Positions 11,095 through 21,070 of a DNA stretch of 64,000 bases are shown here, one piece after another. The DNA comes from Incurvaria masculella (lineage: Eukaryota; Arthropoda; Insecta; Lepidoptera; Incurvariidae). The stretch lies in NCBI GenBank assembly GCA_946894095.1, contig OX335659.1, positions 3,851,501 to 3,915,500 on the forward strand. The letters run 5' to 3'. Below the pieces are notes generated by a model that saw only the letters and a program-made list of their open reading frames with translations, ran no database searches and was not told the origin of the DNA. Numbering within the stretch: position 1 is the first letter of the stretch; the number at the start of each line of letters is the position of its first letter. A program made the position numbers and the translations under genes.

Positions 11095-12110
11095 GTAACC
11101 CCAAAAGTATCACAAGTAAGGTTATTTCTTTAGTTATAGCTGAAGATAGATCATTTGCTGTATTTAATACATCACAATTCACATTACGTATTTGGGTCCC
11201 CAGTGCATTAAACTCGTTTTACTGTCATTTAAAAGTAGGTTATTGGCTTCACACCATAATTTAAGTGAGTTCATAGCTTGTATAAAGGACTCGCGTAGTT
11301 ATGATATACGATTTTTTGAAATTGATGATTTGTCATCCGCAAATAAAATCATATCATTATCTGTTGCGATACAGCTTGAAATATCATTTATAACAACATA
11401 TAAAACCACGGTCTTAGAACTGAACCCTGCGGTATACCCATTGTGATTGATTCTACATCAGACTTAGTACCGTTTACTTCACAATTTTGTTGTCTATTTA
11501 ATATATATAATTTACAAATACCTCATTTATTTTCCCTAACACCATAAGTGTTCTAGTTTTCCTGGAAGTATTTTGTGATCTACACAGTCAAAAGCTTTTG
11601 ATACATCACAGAAAATGCCGTAGGTGCTCATAGATTTAACTAGAGAAGTTAAAATAGATATTAACATCAAGGCAATGGCATCTCCTGTTGACCTACACTT
11701 ACGAAATCCGAATTGATTATAATTAATAACACTGTGAATGTAAGGACACAGGCCGATAATTTTCAACATCATTATGAGATCCCTTTTTAAGCAATGGTAT
11801 TACCCTAGTAATTTTTAATAAGTCTGGAAATGTGCCATCTTAAATACAATTCTAAGAGGTTCTATAATACTGCCCCATATGGACTTTAACAGATTAGTAG
11901 ATATGTTCCATAAACCTTGCGGTCCTTTGGACTTAAGGTCTCTGTTACTTTTTGAATCTCAGAACAGCTATCAGATTCAAAAGTGACAGACTTCTTATTG
12001 CGTGGTAAAAATATATTGAGTTGCTTTAATGCGAGATTTACAATTTATTGGATGTATTTAGTTGTATCTTGCGCGACAGAAGAAAAATATTTGTTGAAAT
12101 GATTTTTTTT
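11095..12110 (-). pseudogene. LINE reverse-transcriptase remnant
   Basis: Minus-strand reading gives ITRVIPLLKKGS and NYRPVSL near 11800, then NQFGFRKCRSTGDAI and FCDVSKAFDCVDHKIL (11536-11772). After a break, a MGIPQGSVL-like block with residues of the FADDT region follows (11190-11450). The order and spacing are those of a non-LTR reverse transcriptase. It has frameshifts and stops and no catalytic integrity. It lies directly inside the right terminal repeat of the 8.3-kb element. Confidence 0.7.
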
Positions 12111-12131
12111 GCAACCATTGCACCCAAACTA

Positions 12132-12741
12132 TCAATATATCACAAATATTTCATTTTGTTTTTTTTTTACCTATCCAAGGTGAGTTCAGATCAATAAAAA
12201 CATCACCGGTTTATAGATATACATATCACAAAACTGTTATATTATATTAATTTAACAATTGATAAATATAAGAACTGGGCGCATCCGACGTTCAACATGG
12301 CCGCGTAGGAAACGTGCCAGGCTGAGGGCAGCCAACCTAATTTTTTTATGGTGTATGTTCATAGGACTATCGAATGGTGGTATTGTCATCTTGTTACTCG
12401 ATGACGTATTTTTTTTTATTTTTTGACATTTTAAAACCGGCCAACCTCAGAACGTGCCAGGGTAGGACGAGCCAACCTACTTTTTTTTAGCTTTTCTTGA
12501 TGACCTTTACCGATTGTGCTAGGTCTCATGTTGTTACTCGATGACGTTAAATTCTACCAAAAAAGTGATTTAATATTACCTACTGCACAAAACGTTCCAG
12601 GTTTGGGTCAGGCAACCTAGTATTTTTAGGAAGCCTATTCTAATCCGCACAACCACAAATGGGTCCCATGTTGTTACTCGATGACGTAGGGTTGACTACG
12701 GTCCGCTCTCGTACTAATACTAGTAAGTAGAAATATCTGTG
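12132..12741 (-). repeat. Right ~610-bp terminal inverted repeat
   Basis: This is the inverted copy of 4412-5008. It carries the three TGTTACTCGATGACG tags at about 12394, 12531 and 12673. It has about 20 bp more than the left arm next to the outer end (between ATATTTCT and AGTACGAGAG). The outer terminus ATATCTGTG is followed at once by the 8-bp repeat GAGCTACC. Confidence 0.8.
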
Positions 12742-12810
12742 GAGCTACCCTACAAACTGTATGTGGATCAGGGACTCCAGGCCAACGGTGAGTTGTGGGT
12801 CACCAACAAG
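12742..12810 (-). pseudogene. LINE fragment, right part of the interrupted target
   Basis: The plus-strand sequence from GAGCTACC through GTGAGTTGTGGGTC continues the LINE fragment that ends at 4411. The match to the copy at about 19555-19625 runs straight across the junction (GAGCGATCC there, GAGCTACCC here, and GTATGGGGCG against GTATGTGGAT). Confidence 0.65.
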
Positions 12811-13635
12811 ATGAATGAATCCAATATTGAAAATTGCATAACATTCATTAGTCTGAACTGTTTATGTTCTGTGTTTGAGTATCAAAAGGATTATATTTAT
12901 CCGCGTCACATCTAAACCGTTCCTAAGTGTATGTTAGAATGCTCGACAGCACTGCATCAATCATAATTCCTCAAAGAGTACGTCTGACATAATACAACTA
13001 ACCTAACCCAACAGAGACGACGGAGAACCAATGTACAACATCACTCTGATGAGTATAGCACCAGAGCAGCTATTGCGTTGTCTCACTCAACTAGCTGATT
13101 AGCTGAGCATATTACTGATTACAATTTACAACTCCTTAGTATATCTCGAATACCTATCTGCAGTCCTATTTTAGATGAATAAACGTGTTCTAAGTAGTCA
13201 GTTATGATAGCCTCATAACACCACTATGTAATCAAACAGTAGCATTGAACATCACACAAAAATATGAATATAAATATATAAATATAAATTAATGTTTTTT
13301 TCTGAATGTATATTTATTCTCATCGGATATTTACATTGTTATTTATTCTAACATCTAAAAGTAAAATTTAAAATAAAACTAAAACTAAAGAAAAATGTGG
13401 ATCGGAGAGCGATCCAATTAAATATGTTGCGTTAAAGGTAAAATATTTCATTAAAGGCAGCCGACGTTTGCCCCAAAGTGCCTAGAACACTCGCCGCGCT
13501 GCCTCTTTGAATTTCGAAAGCGATTCTTCGGACAAAAAATGCTTTTGCACGACAATCGCCAGACTTCTCCACTAGGAGTTTTCCGATGTCATATTAATTA
13601 ATTATGAATATTATAAATATAATATATACAATACA
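12811..13635. other. Non-coding stretch
   Basis: I see no gene or recognised repeat. A short AACCTAACCC-like tract at about 13000 is a common insect simple sequence. Confidence 0.4.
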
Positions 13636-13639
13636 CACT

Positions 13640-13898
13640 AGCATTTCAGAGGTCATGGGTTCAAATCCCTCCTTGTTCATGCTCCACTTTCTTTCTCTAT
13701 CTGAGTAGGTTAAGTGCATTTCATCACGAATTCGAGCTGATCCCTAGTTCGGAGTCCATCTAAAGTAGTCGCCCGGTTGGGCGTTTGTGCGAGCCCGCAC
13801 AGGTTGGTACCATTGGATGAAAAGATGGTCGAAATGGCTATGCCAATTGGATGTGATTTCAAAACATTCAAACGTATCCGTGCTAATAAAGGAAAGGT
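13640..13898 (+). mobile_element. SINE copy, sense orientation
   Basis: A B box appears as GGGTTCAAATCC near 13660-13670. The body then reads CACTTTCTTTCTCTATCTGAGT, TTTCATCACGAATTCGAGCT, GGTTGGTACCATTGGATGAA and AAGATGGTCGAAATGGC. It is truncated where a TTAA-flanked MITE begins at 13903. Its last ~145 bp are nearly identical to 15522-15682, including non-SINE sequence (CAAACGTATCCGTGCTAATA). That points to a local duplication. Confidence 0.7.
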
Positions 13899-13902
13899 TT
13901 AA

Positions 13903-14382
13903 GGTGGCCCATCCCGCTCATCTCCCTATACAAAGGGGAAAGAAGATCACGCCCATATTTCTTGTCAGAGATCCCAAGTTTTGCTCAAAATAGCTTTATT
14001 TGATCAAACTAGATGTCTGATGACCGTTGGCATTGTAAAATTGTGTTTGATTTCTAAGTTATAAGGTCCGAAAGTTCGAATTTTTCGCGCGTTTTATCAG
14101 ACATAGCTTATTTAATCAAGATTTATAATCTATTTGGTTTTTGTTAGATTTTTGACTACAGCGGTCGTGGTTTACTTTTAGCTATAAGTCGTTTTGTAAT
14201 TAAAATTTTCGTAAATCTTATCAAATCATACACTATGCACATTGTCTTTTTTGTGGACATGTTGCATCTTGCTCATCACGGAGCCTGTCTTTTTTTTTGA
14301 AACAGAGAAGGTCCCAGAGCGCAACAGCACGGTTTTGTACCGTGCCCGCGAATGATTTCGTCCCGCCGGGCAGTGGGCTAGG
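13903..14382 (-). mobile_element. TTAA-flanked MITE, family M, degenerate copy
   Basis: It begins with GGTGGCCCATCCCGCTCATC after TTAA at 13899-13902. It shares the whole body of the family M elements at 15782 and 39355, including GTCTGATGACC, GGTCCGAAAGTTCGAA and CACGGTTTTGTACCG. The far end (near 14382) has lost its terminal repeat. Confidence 0.75.
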
Positions 14383-14579
14383 CTTCGGAAATACGGTATT
14401 TTTTTAATTTTTTTATTTCAGGTTGATCAACAGTGATACATTTCAAAACATATTAATAAAAATATAGTAAGGGAACAAGATGGAAATATTCACTAATTAA
14501 AGATTAATACTACATGATTATGTAATAACATTCACATACTTATTTAAGACAAAGCTAATGTTATTGCATAATGTCATGA
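14383..14579. other. Short non-coding gap
   Basis: AT-rich; nothing recognised. Confidence 0.3.
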
Positions 14580-14790
14580 CGGTGGGTGTCATAGCCACAC
14601 ATATAATTTAAAACAAGGTGCCATGCCAGGACCTTTCTCATAATGCACGGCTACATTGACCTCGATGAAAACCACCGACGATTTGCTCATCGTTTGTTAA
14701 ACCCGATTACAAAAACCCGGATGAAAGTAACCCTACTACTATATTATAAGAAGGTATTCGTCGACCTACAGTTTTACGTGGGCTTCTATC
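14580..14790 (-). mobile_element. SINE body fragment
   Basis: It has the SINE landmarks GGTGCCATGCCAGGACC, TGCACGGCTACATTGA and ACCTACAGTTTTAC. No B box is present. Confidence 0.6.
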
Positions 14791-15517
14791 TAAGAACGAC
14801 AAATATGTAAGTTTTACTAGCAATGTTTTATTCATCGATCAAGTGAAGCTAACATTTACAAGACCGTTACCGCATTAGTATTAAAAAGCTGAACCTAAAA
14901 CTGAACTAAAACCATTAGCTACTGAATGAACTGAACAGAAAATGTAATACATAAACGTAGAAGAAGGTATGAATCATTTTGCAGTGGATTTGCTAAGGCA
15001 AGTGCTGACACCGTCCCGACGCAGTTTGCGATGTAAGTTTCGCCTCGCACCCGCCAGCCTGCGTTCGCTTCTCTCATTTGGCACATTACTCACAATCTCA
15101 ACATGTGTACCGAAGATCTATTCTTTAGGGATTCACATGTTACTACGACAAGCCGTCATTGGGATTGGAGGATGAAAGGTTTTCCAGCATAAATAAAAAG
15201 ATTTTCTGAAAAGTCCTTTTTTAATTAACTGTACACGAATCGCATGGAACTGGGTTCTTTGACGAAATCTTCCTATTTTGCAGGGCTATTCATTATTTTT
15301 AGAGACGGAAATATTTTTTTCCCATATTTTCTTATGGTCTCTCTAGCTCGCTTTCTCGATAAGCTTAAATTTATGTATGTAAATAACTAACAAGTTATAA
15401 GCTTGATGTCTTTAGGAATATTTTTTTATGTTAAGCACGTATTGACCTAAATTATTTATAATTGATTTTAAAATATGGTATGTGTAGAAAATATATTCAC
15501 TGTGTAATATTTTAGAT
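14791..15517. other. Non-coding stretch
   Basis: The short open frame at 14969-15175 has no recognisable similarity or splice context. Nothing else is seen. Confidence 0.35.
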
Positions 15518-15521
15518 TTAA

Positions 15522-15682
15522 GTTCGGAGTCCATCTAAAGTAGTCGCCCGGTTGGGCGTTTGTACCAGCCCGCACAGGTTGGTACCATTGGATGAAAAGA
15601 TGGTCGAAATGGCTATGACAATTGGACGTGATTTCAAAACATTCAAACGTATCCGTGCTAATAAAGGGAAGGTTTAAGGTTT
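15522..15682 (+). repeat. Duplicate of 13759-13903 (SINE body plus unique flank)
   Basis: About 160 bp are nearly identical to 13759-13903, covering SINE body (GGAGTCCATCTAAA, CCATTGGATGAAAAGATGG) and the same flank (CAAACGTATCCGTGCTAATAAAGG). The copy ends GGTTTAAGGTTTTG where the first ends GGTTTAAGGTGGCCC, i.e. where the MITE sits in copy 1. Confidence 0.7.
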
Positions 15683-15781
15683 TGTACAAATGAGGGCCCA
15701 GTTTTGCTAGGACCTTATCAAAAATACTCGACGTTGCCTAAGTGTAACAAAGTGTACCTAAGGACGAATAAAGAATTGAAA

Positions 15782-16331
15782 TTAAGGCGGCCCAACCCGG
15801 CGGGCCTAACTCTTTCGCGGGCACGGTACAAAACCGTGCTGTTGCGCTCTGGGACCTTCTCTGTTTCAAAGAAAAAGACAGGCTCCGTGATGAGGAAGAT
15901 GCAACATGTCCACAAAAATGACAAGGTGCATAGTGTATGATTTGGTAAGATTAACGAAAATTTTAATTACAAAACGACTTATAGCTAAAAGTAAACCACG
16001 ACCGCTGTAGTAAAAAATCTAACAAAAACCAAATGGATCATAAATCTTGATTAAATAAGCTATGTCTGATGACTAATTTGTTTACAATGTTCTTACTTTA
16101 TCATTGCGTAATCCACCTCCAAAGTTATTGTAGAAAACGCGCGAAAAATTCGAACTTTCGGACCTTATAACTTGGAAACCAAACACAATTTTACAATGCC
16201 AATGGTCATCAAACATCTAGTTTGATCGAATAAAGCTATTTTGAGCCAAATTTTGGATCTCTGACAAGAAATATGGCCGTGATCTTCTTTCCCCTTTTGT
16301 ATGGGGAGATGAGCGGGTTGGGCCACCTTAA
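15782..16331 (+). mobile_element. TTAA-flanked MITE, family M
   Basis: TTAA at 15782-15785 is followed by GGCGGCCCAACCCGGCGGG. The far end is GAGCGGGTTGGGCCACC followed by TTAA at 16328-16331. Terminal inverted repeats are about 14 bp (GGTGGCCCAACCCG). The ~540-bp interior has no coding capacity. The TTAA duplication is the target choice of piggyBac-superfamily transposases. Confidence 0.8.
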
Positions 16332-16384
16332 ATTGACGGCATTTGGCGCACGCCAAGACCTCACAAAAGATGCGCCAGACGATG

Positions 16385-16705
16385 CCCATGGCATTTTAGT
16401 CTTTTACAGGGACTGCGAAAACCACGCAGCCTGGCTAGGTACTTTTTCACACCACGTTTGAAGAACCCCAGGCTGTACTTTGAAAAAAAAAACCTTTTTG
16501 GAAATGTCGTCAGTGAATGGGTGCATTGCCTGCCTGTTTCGCGTTGTGCAGTGGTAGAAAGGGACAGCGTTATGCAGCTCCTAAGAGCATTCTCCATCGT
16601 AAAGACGATAGAATTTAGGGAGAGACCCGAAGAGGGGGACCCTAAGAGAGGGAGGGACGTAGGTCCCTTCGGAGTTGAAAAACATATTTGAAATAGTTCC
16701 AAGCA
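16385..16705 (-). pseudogene. Possible LINE reverse-transcriptase C-terminus
   Basis: The minus frame 16361-16702 contains a FPKRFFFSKYSLGFFKRGV stretch that resembles the end of LINE reverse transcriptases, where a trimmed FP..YDLG.FK.N pattern is common. There is no catalytic region, so the identity is uncertain. Confidence 0.35.
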
Positions 16706-16886
16706 ACGAACTCAAGTCGATCTATTGTACGAAGCCCCAGAATCTCGCCGTGTAGCCGGGATCTTTTCTTTTGCGTCGCCTCTCAGTCAATTTGTCTTCG
16801 GCGCCAACTTAACGCAATTTCCAAGAGCTCACGCTTTTGGGGGATTTAATTTTTGAAGCGGCTTTTTAGCTCTTTTCTTGACGGCA

Positions 16887-17630
16887 ACGCGTGTTTACTG
16901 GCGTGCTCCGGGATTCTCTCAAGCGGGGGCTGTGCGTACCGTCATTCGATTAAGTTCCCACTTCGCTACTCTTTTGTGTGAATGTTCGAGATTTTAAGCG
17001 GTGTGAAAATGTCTTCTTGACAGCCACATATTCTTTACACATCTGGCCACATAAGTATTCAATGTATTGAAGTATTTATTTTCTACCAAACCTTCCAAAA
17101 GTCTTAACCGATTTCGGTGCATTCTCGGATCCATTGAACTTTAAATAAATTGTGCAAGCTGTGCTTTACTAACTGTCCGATTAACTTGCCGTGTTAGAAG
17201 GTGTTTTCTATTTGTTATTTGCTTTTTTGCTATCATTTCACTTTATTCATTTTAAACTTTTAATAGTAAAACTACGCGTGTTTACTGGCGTGCTCCGGGA
17301 TTCTCTCAAGCGGGGGCTGTGCGTACCATCATTCGATTAAGATCCCACTTCGCTACTCTTTTGTGTGAATGTTCGAGATTTTATGCGGTGTGAAAATTTC
17401 TTCATCACAACCACATATTTTTACACATTTGGCCACAAATTAGTACTTAATGTATTGAATTTTTTTTTCTACCAAACCTTCTAAAAATCTTAACCGATTT
17501 AGATACATTCTCGGATCCATTTAGCGTTAAAAAAATGTGCAGGCCGTGCTGTACTAACTTTCCGGCGAACTTTTTTTGCTTTTATGTTATCGTTTAATTT
17601 CATTCATTTTAGACTTTTGGCAGTAAAACT
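16887..17630. repeat. Two tandem 387-bp units
   Basis: The first unit starts ACGCGTGTTTACTGGCG at 16887 and the second starts identically at 17274 (period 387). Shared blocks include GGATTCTCTCAAGCGGGGG, CTACTCTTTTGTGTGAATG and TCTACCAAACCTTC. The second copy has diverged and ends near 17630. I see no coding potential. The source is unknown (tandem satellite, or repeated 3' UTR of a retroelement). Confidence 0.75.
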
Positions 17631-17694
17631 GCAACAATTTACTTCATAAGCTGAGAGATCCGCGAATTCGATTGACTCATTGCGGTATGAATGT

Positions 17695-17878
17695 TTTCAT
17701 TTATTTATTTTATTTCACACACAAGGTAAGTAGGTAACTGTACAGATATAGCATGAACAGGTACCATACATTTCTTTTTCCTACTCAGTCTATAAAGTTC
17801 GGCATATTTGTATATCTCGTAATAATTATTTAATAAAATTTAATATACAGTAGTTCTTTCGCAAAATCAGCACCATGC
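17695..17878 (-). pseudogene. LINE 3' end (C-terminal codons, UTR and tail)
   Basis: Read on the minus strand from 17878 it continues the LINE frame of 19277-19985 as ILRKNYCILNFIK and a stop, then UTR and an AATAAAATAAATAAATG-type end near 17700. It was separated from the rest by the 1.4-kb element at 17879-19276. Confidence 0.7.
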
Positions 17879-17932
17879 AAAGCTGAGCGTGGTTTCGCAA
17901 AGCGAGGTGTATTTGGCTGGTCTGAGCACTGC

Positions 17933-18253
17933 AAGCCTATTCCTGGAATTCCGTAATCAGGAATCAGGAATCCTGAGTCTTGAAAACATATTTTCAAAGC
18001 GATTTTTTCGAAGGAAAACCTTAAATAAATTGAAATATTATTTATTTTTATTTATTTATTTATTTGATGAACGAGCAGCCTAAGCTGATGTGTTCATGTC
18101 TGGGTTCACTGGTGCTTTGTTATTACGGTTACTTTAGTTTAGTGTTTTTAGGTGTTTGCTCCGGAATCTTTTCGTCAAGAAAATCACGCTATAAAAGCAG
18201 CTTTATAGACTCAGGATTCCTGAATACTGATTACGGGATTCCATGAATAGGCC
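17933..18253. mobile_element. Palindromic MITE
   Basis: The left end AAGCCTATTCCTGGAATTCC and TAATCAGGAATC... are mirrored by ...GATTACGGGATTCCATGAATAGGCCT at the right end. The interior is AT-rich. One end of the same family lies at 27340-27388. Confidence 0.65.
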
Positions 18254-18388
18254 TGCTGGTCTCTCAACACAGCCACCCATACGGATTTTCATAGAATTGC
18301 TAATCAACAAACGTCTAATCCCGACAACGAAACACTTGCCTTTACTACGCCAGTATTTATTACATATTATTTGCCTTTACCGAGACAA

Positions 18389-18451
18389 TGACCTCAAGCA
18401 TAGCCTGCTGTATTGTAACACAAAACAATACAGAGGCTATGCCTCAAGTCA
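18389..18451 (+). other. Hairpin of pre-miRNA size
   Basis: The arms GCATAGCC..CTGTATTGT and ACAATACAG.GGCTATGC pair almost perfectly around an 8-nt loop. An outer TGAC/GTCA pair lies beyond an internal loop. Length is about 63 nt. It lies inside a mobile element, so it may be no more than transposon structure. Confidence 0.3.
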
Positions 18452-19276
18452 TAGAACCCGACGAGCAATGAAAGGAAACAAATGTTGGTGCTCATTTTAA
18501 AAATGTTTTTTGTCTGTATTTAAAGATCACGACTTCACCGTATTTCCATTGATTTCCCGTACAGCAGCGACATCTACATCTAAGAATTGTAAGCAGATTT
18601 TAAAAATGTTCAGAAAACGTTCCACCTCTGCCTCAGACGAATGTCTAGACCAAAAATGTTTTTGATTATTTACGCTTTTTAATTTTAAATTAACAAATTA
18701 CAGCATATCTTCTAAATGCCGTCAGAAAAGGTTTCATAATACATCTGAAAATATTAATAGACACGAAAATGTTACCAATATCACGGAACTCGGCGAAAAT
18801 AATAGGAAGCTCCTGGTACCTTTGTCCTTTGGGAATGCGGGGCGATGGGCTATCACGAGATTAGATGTCATGCTTCCATGCAATCCCTTCCCTACTAATA
18901 TTAAAAATGTGTGTGTGTTGGTTAGCTGACCTTCTTTCACGTAGGAACGGAGCGACGTATTTTTTTTATATAGTAATTTTGCATTGAAATACTTTTCTGG
19001 CGCGGCGTGGCATATGTAGGACAGGAGTGAGGGCCAGGTACCGCAGCTCACATTATATAAAAAAATAATGAATACGGAATAGTTTCTCATACTTTCGAAT
19101 GAGAACTATAAAATAAAATCAAGAAAATAGTTATATAAGAAAAAAATGGTTTTCAAATATTTTTTATGAGAGCAATTATCAGCTCTATTAGAGGATTTTT
19201 CGGTTGGCTGTGCTGAGGACCAAACGTGATCAGAAAAGCCGAAACACCTCGCCTCGCGAAACCACGCTCAGCGAGG

Positions 19277-19985
19277 CACCATGCCAGCGGATTTGAGGAC
19301 TATCGCTGAGCTATCGAGCTCGTTCAAATTACGCTTGAATACTCCCAGGTTATAGGTATGAGGAAAGGCCCCCGCCGGCAGACAGTTCCATATCAAAAAT
19401 GAGTTTCAGAAATTGTTGCTTCTCAAAAGCCTAATGTCAACCACAAGGGGGTGCCCGATGCTCTGCGGCGAGTGGTCCGTATTTATAAGTAGGATGGGGA
19501 GGAATAAGGGATGCAAGTTCCGCAGAACAGCGTCCATCGTAGTACCTGTAGAACAGGCTGAGCGATCCCACGCACCGTATGGGGCGTAGGTACTCCTAGC
19601 CAGTGGCGAGTTGTGGGTCCACTGTACCGGTGAAAAGGATTGCAACGGTATAGGATCCCCAGTTTCTGCGATGCAATTTTGGCCTTGGCTTCAATAAAAC
19701 GCTGAAAACCCATGTCTTCCGAGATGTTCCAGCCCAGTAGATCTAAGTGCTCCGAGACAGACGACGTTGCTTTGGAAACTTGCTAGGAGCGGAAAGGGTT
19801 ATACCTTGGCAGGGAAAAAACAGCATTGGGTCTTGCGAACGTTGAAGGCGACAAGGTTCTCCTGGCCCCAGTTGGCTTCTTTCTTTAGAGCAGAGTCCAC
19901 CTTATTTACCACGGCATTTTCTTTAGCTGTTGTTAGCAGCAGTACCATTTGGGCCACTTGCCTTCCTGATATCTAACGCCGCTCA
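19277..19985 (-). pseudogene. LINE reverse-transcriptase C-terminal region
   Basis: Minus-strand reading gives KIASQKLGILYR, then DPQLATG, CVGSLSLFYRYYDGRCSAEL, a FLIWNCLPAGAFPHTYNLG block and SAIVLKSAGMV. This is the thumb-to-end layout of a non-LTR reverse transcriptase (R1/jockey-like clade, not determined). Frameshifts occur near 19480 and 19720 and further stops upstream. Joined to 17695-17878 it gives a complete C-terminus. Confidence 0.65.
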
Positions 19986-20010
19986 GTTACCTGACGGAAT
20001 CATAATATAT

Positions 20011-20245
20011 TGTAGCCACATAGCGCCCACTACTGAGAGCTGCTAGTTTCACATGCCACAAATCAACAAACAGATGCATAGAAGCTAGTTAACATGGCGC
20101 TAGATGGCGCTACCCGCTAGACATGACGTCTATATCGCACTAACGAAGTTTCCCAACGAGTTAACACATATACACTATTCAAATCACGACTGGACGAGAG
20201 CAGCTACGCAGCCGTGGGTCTCGAGACCTGACTCACCTCTCCACA
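20011..20245 (+). repeat. Candidate LTR of a retrotransposon
   Basis: A ~235-bp segment starts TGTAGCCACA and ends CTCTCCACA, the usual TG...CA termini. One base later comes a primer-binding site. I find no second LTR and no gag or pol, so it is a truncated 5' end. Confidence 0.55.
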
Positions 20246-20246
20246 G

Positions 20247-20265
20247 TGGTGACCCCGACGTGATT
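20247..20265 (+). other. Primer-binding site complementary to tRNA-Trp
   Basis: TGGTGACCCCGACGTGAT is the exact complement of the 3' end of eukaryotic tRNA-Trp including CCA. This priming tRNA is used by several LTR retroelement groups. It supports 20011-20245 as an LTR. Confidence 0.6.
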
Positions 20266-20339
20266 CTACTACTACATCTCTCCACAATATTATTCCAGAT
20301 GACTCACTTTAATTGCATAAAAAACGCCACCCGCGTCCT

Positions 20340-20900
20340 GTTAATTAAGGGTTAATTTTAAATGTTAATGTTATCCCGCCACCTGCAAATAACATTAGCA
20401 TGCGAATTAATTATGTCCGTGCGCGAATTTAAAAAAAGAACCGCGAGCGTTGCCCGCGGACGACCGAAAATATGTTTCGTGTCGGTCCGTACGTCAGCGA
20501 GCACTAATCGAATTTGTAACGAGGCGCGGAGCATGGAGCGGCGCGCGGTCTGGAGGCGCGTCGGGTGGTCGGAGGGAGAGCAGTCTGTCTGCACAGCGGG
20601 TCTACTCATGAGATTGTTCTGACATGAGTTTTATGACTCACCAGTGACTCACCGGTGAATCACAAAACTATCCTACTCATTAAATGACAGCCACGAGTCA
20701 ACTTAATGTAATCACTTTCTAAATATTCTAACACAACATAGCATTTATTATTTGATGACGTCAGGCGAAAGCGTTTTACTTTCATCTGCGATTTGAAATC
20801 GCGCTCGCTTCATGAGTGCATATGCAGCGGTCGCGGGCGAGAAGGAAATGGTTAAACCATAAAATGTTTAGAATACAGCATTATGGGACTGTAATAATTG
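20340..20900. other. Non-coding GC-varied block, candidate regulatory DNA
   Basis: It is not similar to any repeat in the window. It contains TTAATTA-type homeodomain motifs (20341-20420), a CpG-rich core (20440-20600), two TGACTCA sites close together (about 20632-20655) and a TGACGTCA site (about 20756). The open frames on both strands (20358-20622) overlap in antisense and look accidental. Confidence 0.3.
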
Positions 20901-20944
20901 ATATAATGAACTAAATTGCGAACGTCCGTAAAAATATTTGTAGT

Positions 20945-21070
20945 TCATATTTTTCACTTTCCTTCCTGCTCAATCTCCATAGTGAACTTAATCCTGAGAT
21001 GCATGGAGTTGAGGTGGTCTAGGAATTCGAGCAGCACGTCCTGCTCCTCACACGTGCGGTAAGCCGTCAA
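20945..21070 (-). pseudogene. Penelope-like reverse-transcriptase fragment
   Basis: The minus strand reads EEQDVLLEFLDHLNSMHLRI then KFTMEIE. This matches the block that precedes FLDVLV in Penelope-like reverse transcriptases; compare the DAFISHLN and YTVDCE stretch in the copy at 10010-11060. It is a short fragment only. Confidence 0.55.

Larger units (their letters stand above)
4412..12741. mobile_element. 8.3-kb composite or long-TIR transposon carrying other transposons
   Basis: The left end begins CACAGATATAGTACGAG and the right end is the inverse, ...ATATCTGTG. Both are flanked by the 8-bp direct repeat GAGCTACC (4404-4411 and 12742-12749). The ends belong to ~600-bp inverted repeats (4412-5008 and 12132-12741). 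Left and right flanks join into one LINE sequence that matches another copy at 19.5 kb, so the target duplication is well supported. No transposase is recognisable inside; the interior is fragments of a TIR element, two RTE LINEs, another LINE nested in one of them, a Penelope-like element and a further LINE. An 8-bp duplication fits hAT, P or Zisupton-like transposases, but the superfamily is not determined. Confidence 0.8.
17879..19276. mobile_element. 1.4-kb TIR element inserted in a LINE
   Basis: Ends share the inverted motif GCTGAGCGTGGTTTCGC...CGAGGTGT (17882-17910; inverse at 19240-19272). They are flanked by the direct repeat GCACCATGC (17870-17878 and 19276-19284), i.e. an 8-9 bp target duplication. 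Removing the element and one copy of the repeat restores the LINE reading frame SAGMV-LILRK. No transposase is visible. The interior contains a palindromic MITE (17933-18253), a hairpin (18389-18451) and, around 18890-19010, a piece of the common lepidopteran CCCTACTAATATTA repeat. Confidence 0.7.

Noticed and set aside
18734..19090. 118-aa minus-strand frame
   Set aside because: It lies in a widespread lepidopteran repeat (CCCTACTAATATTA type) inside the 1.4-kb element and has no protein features.
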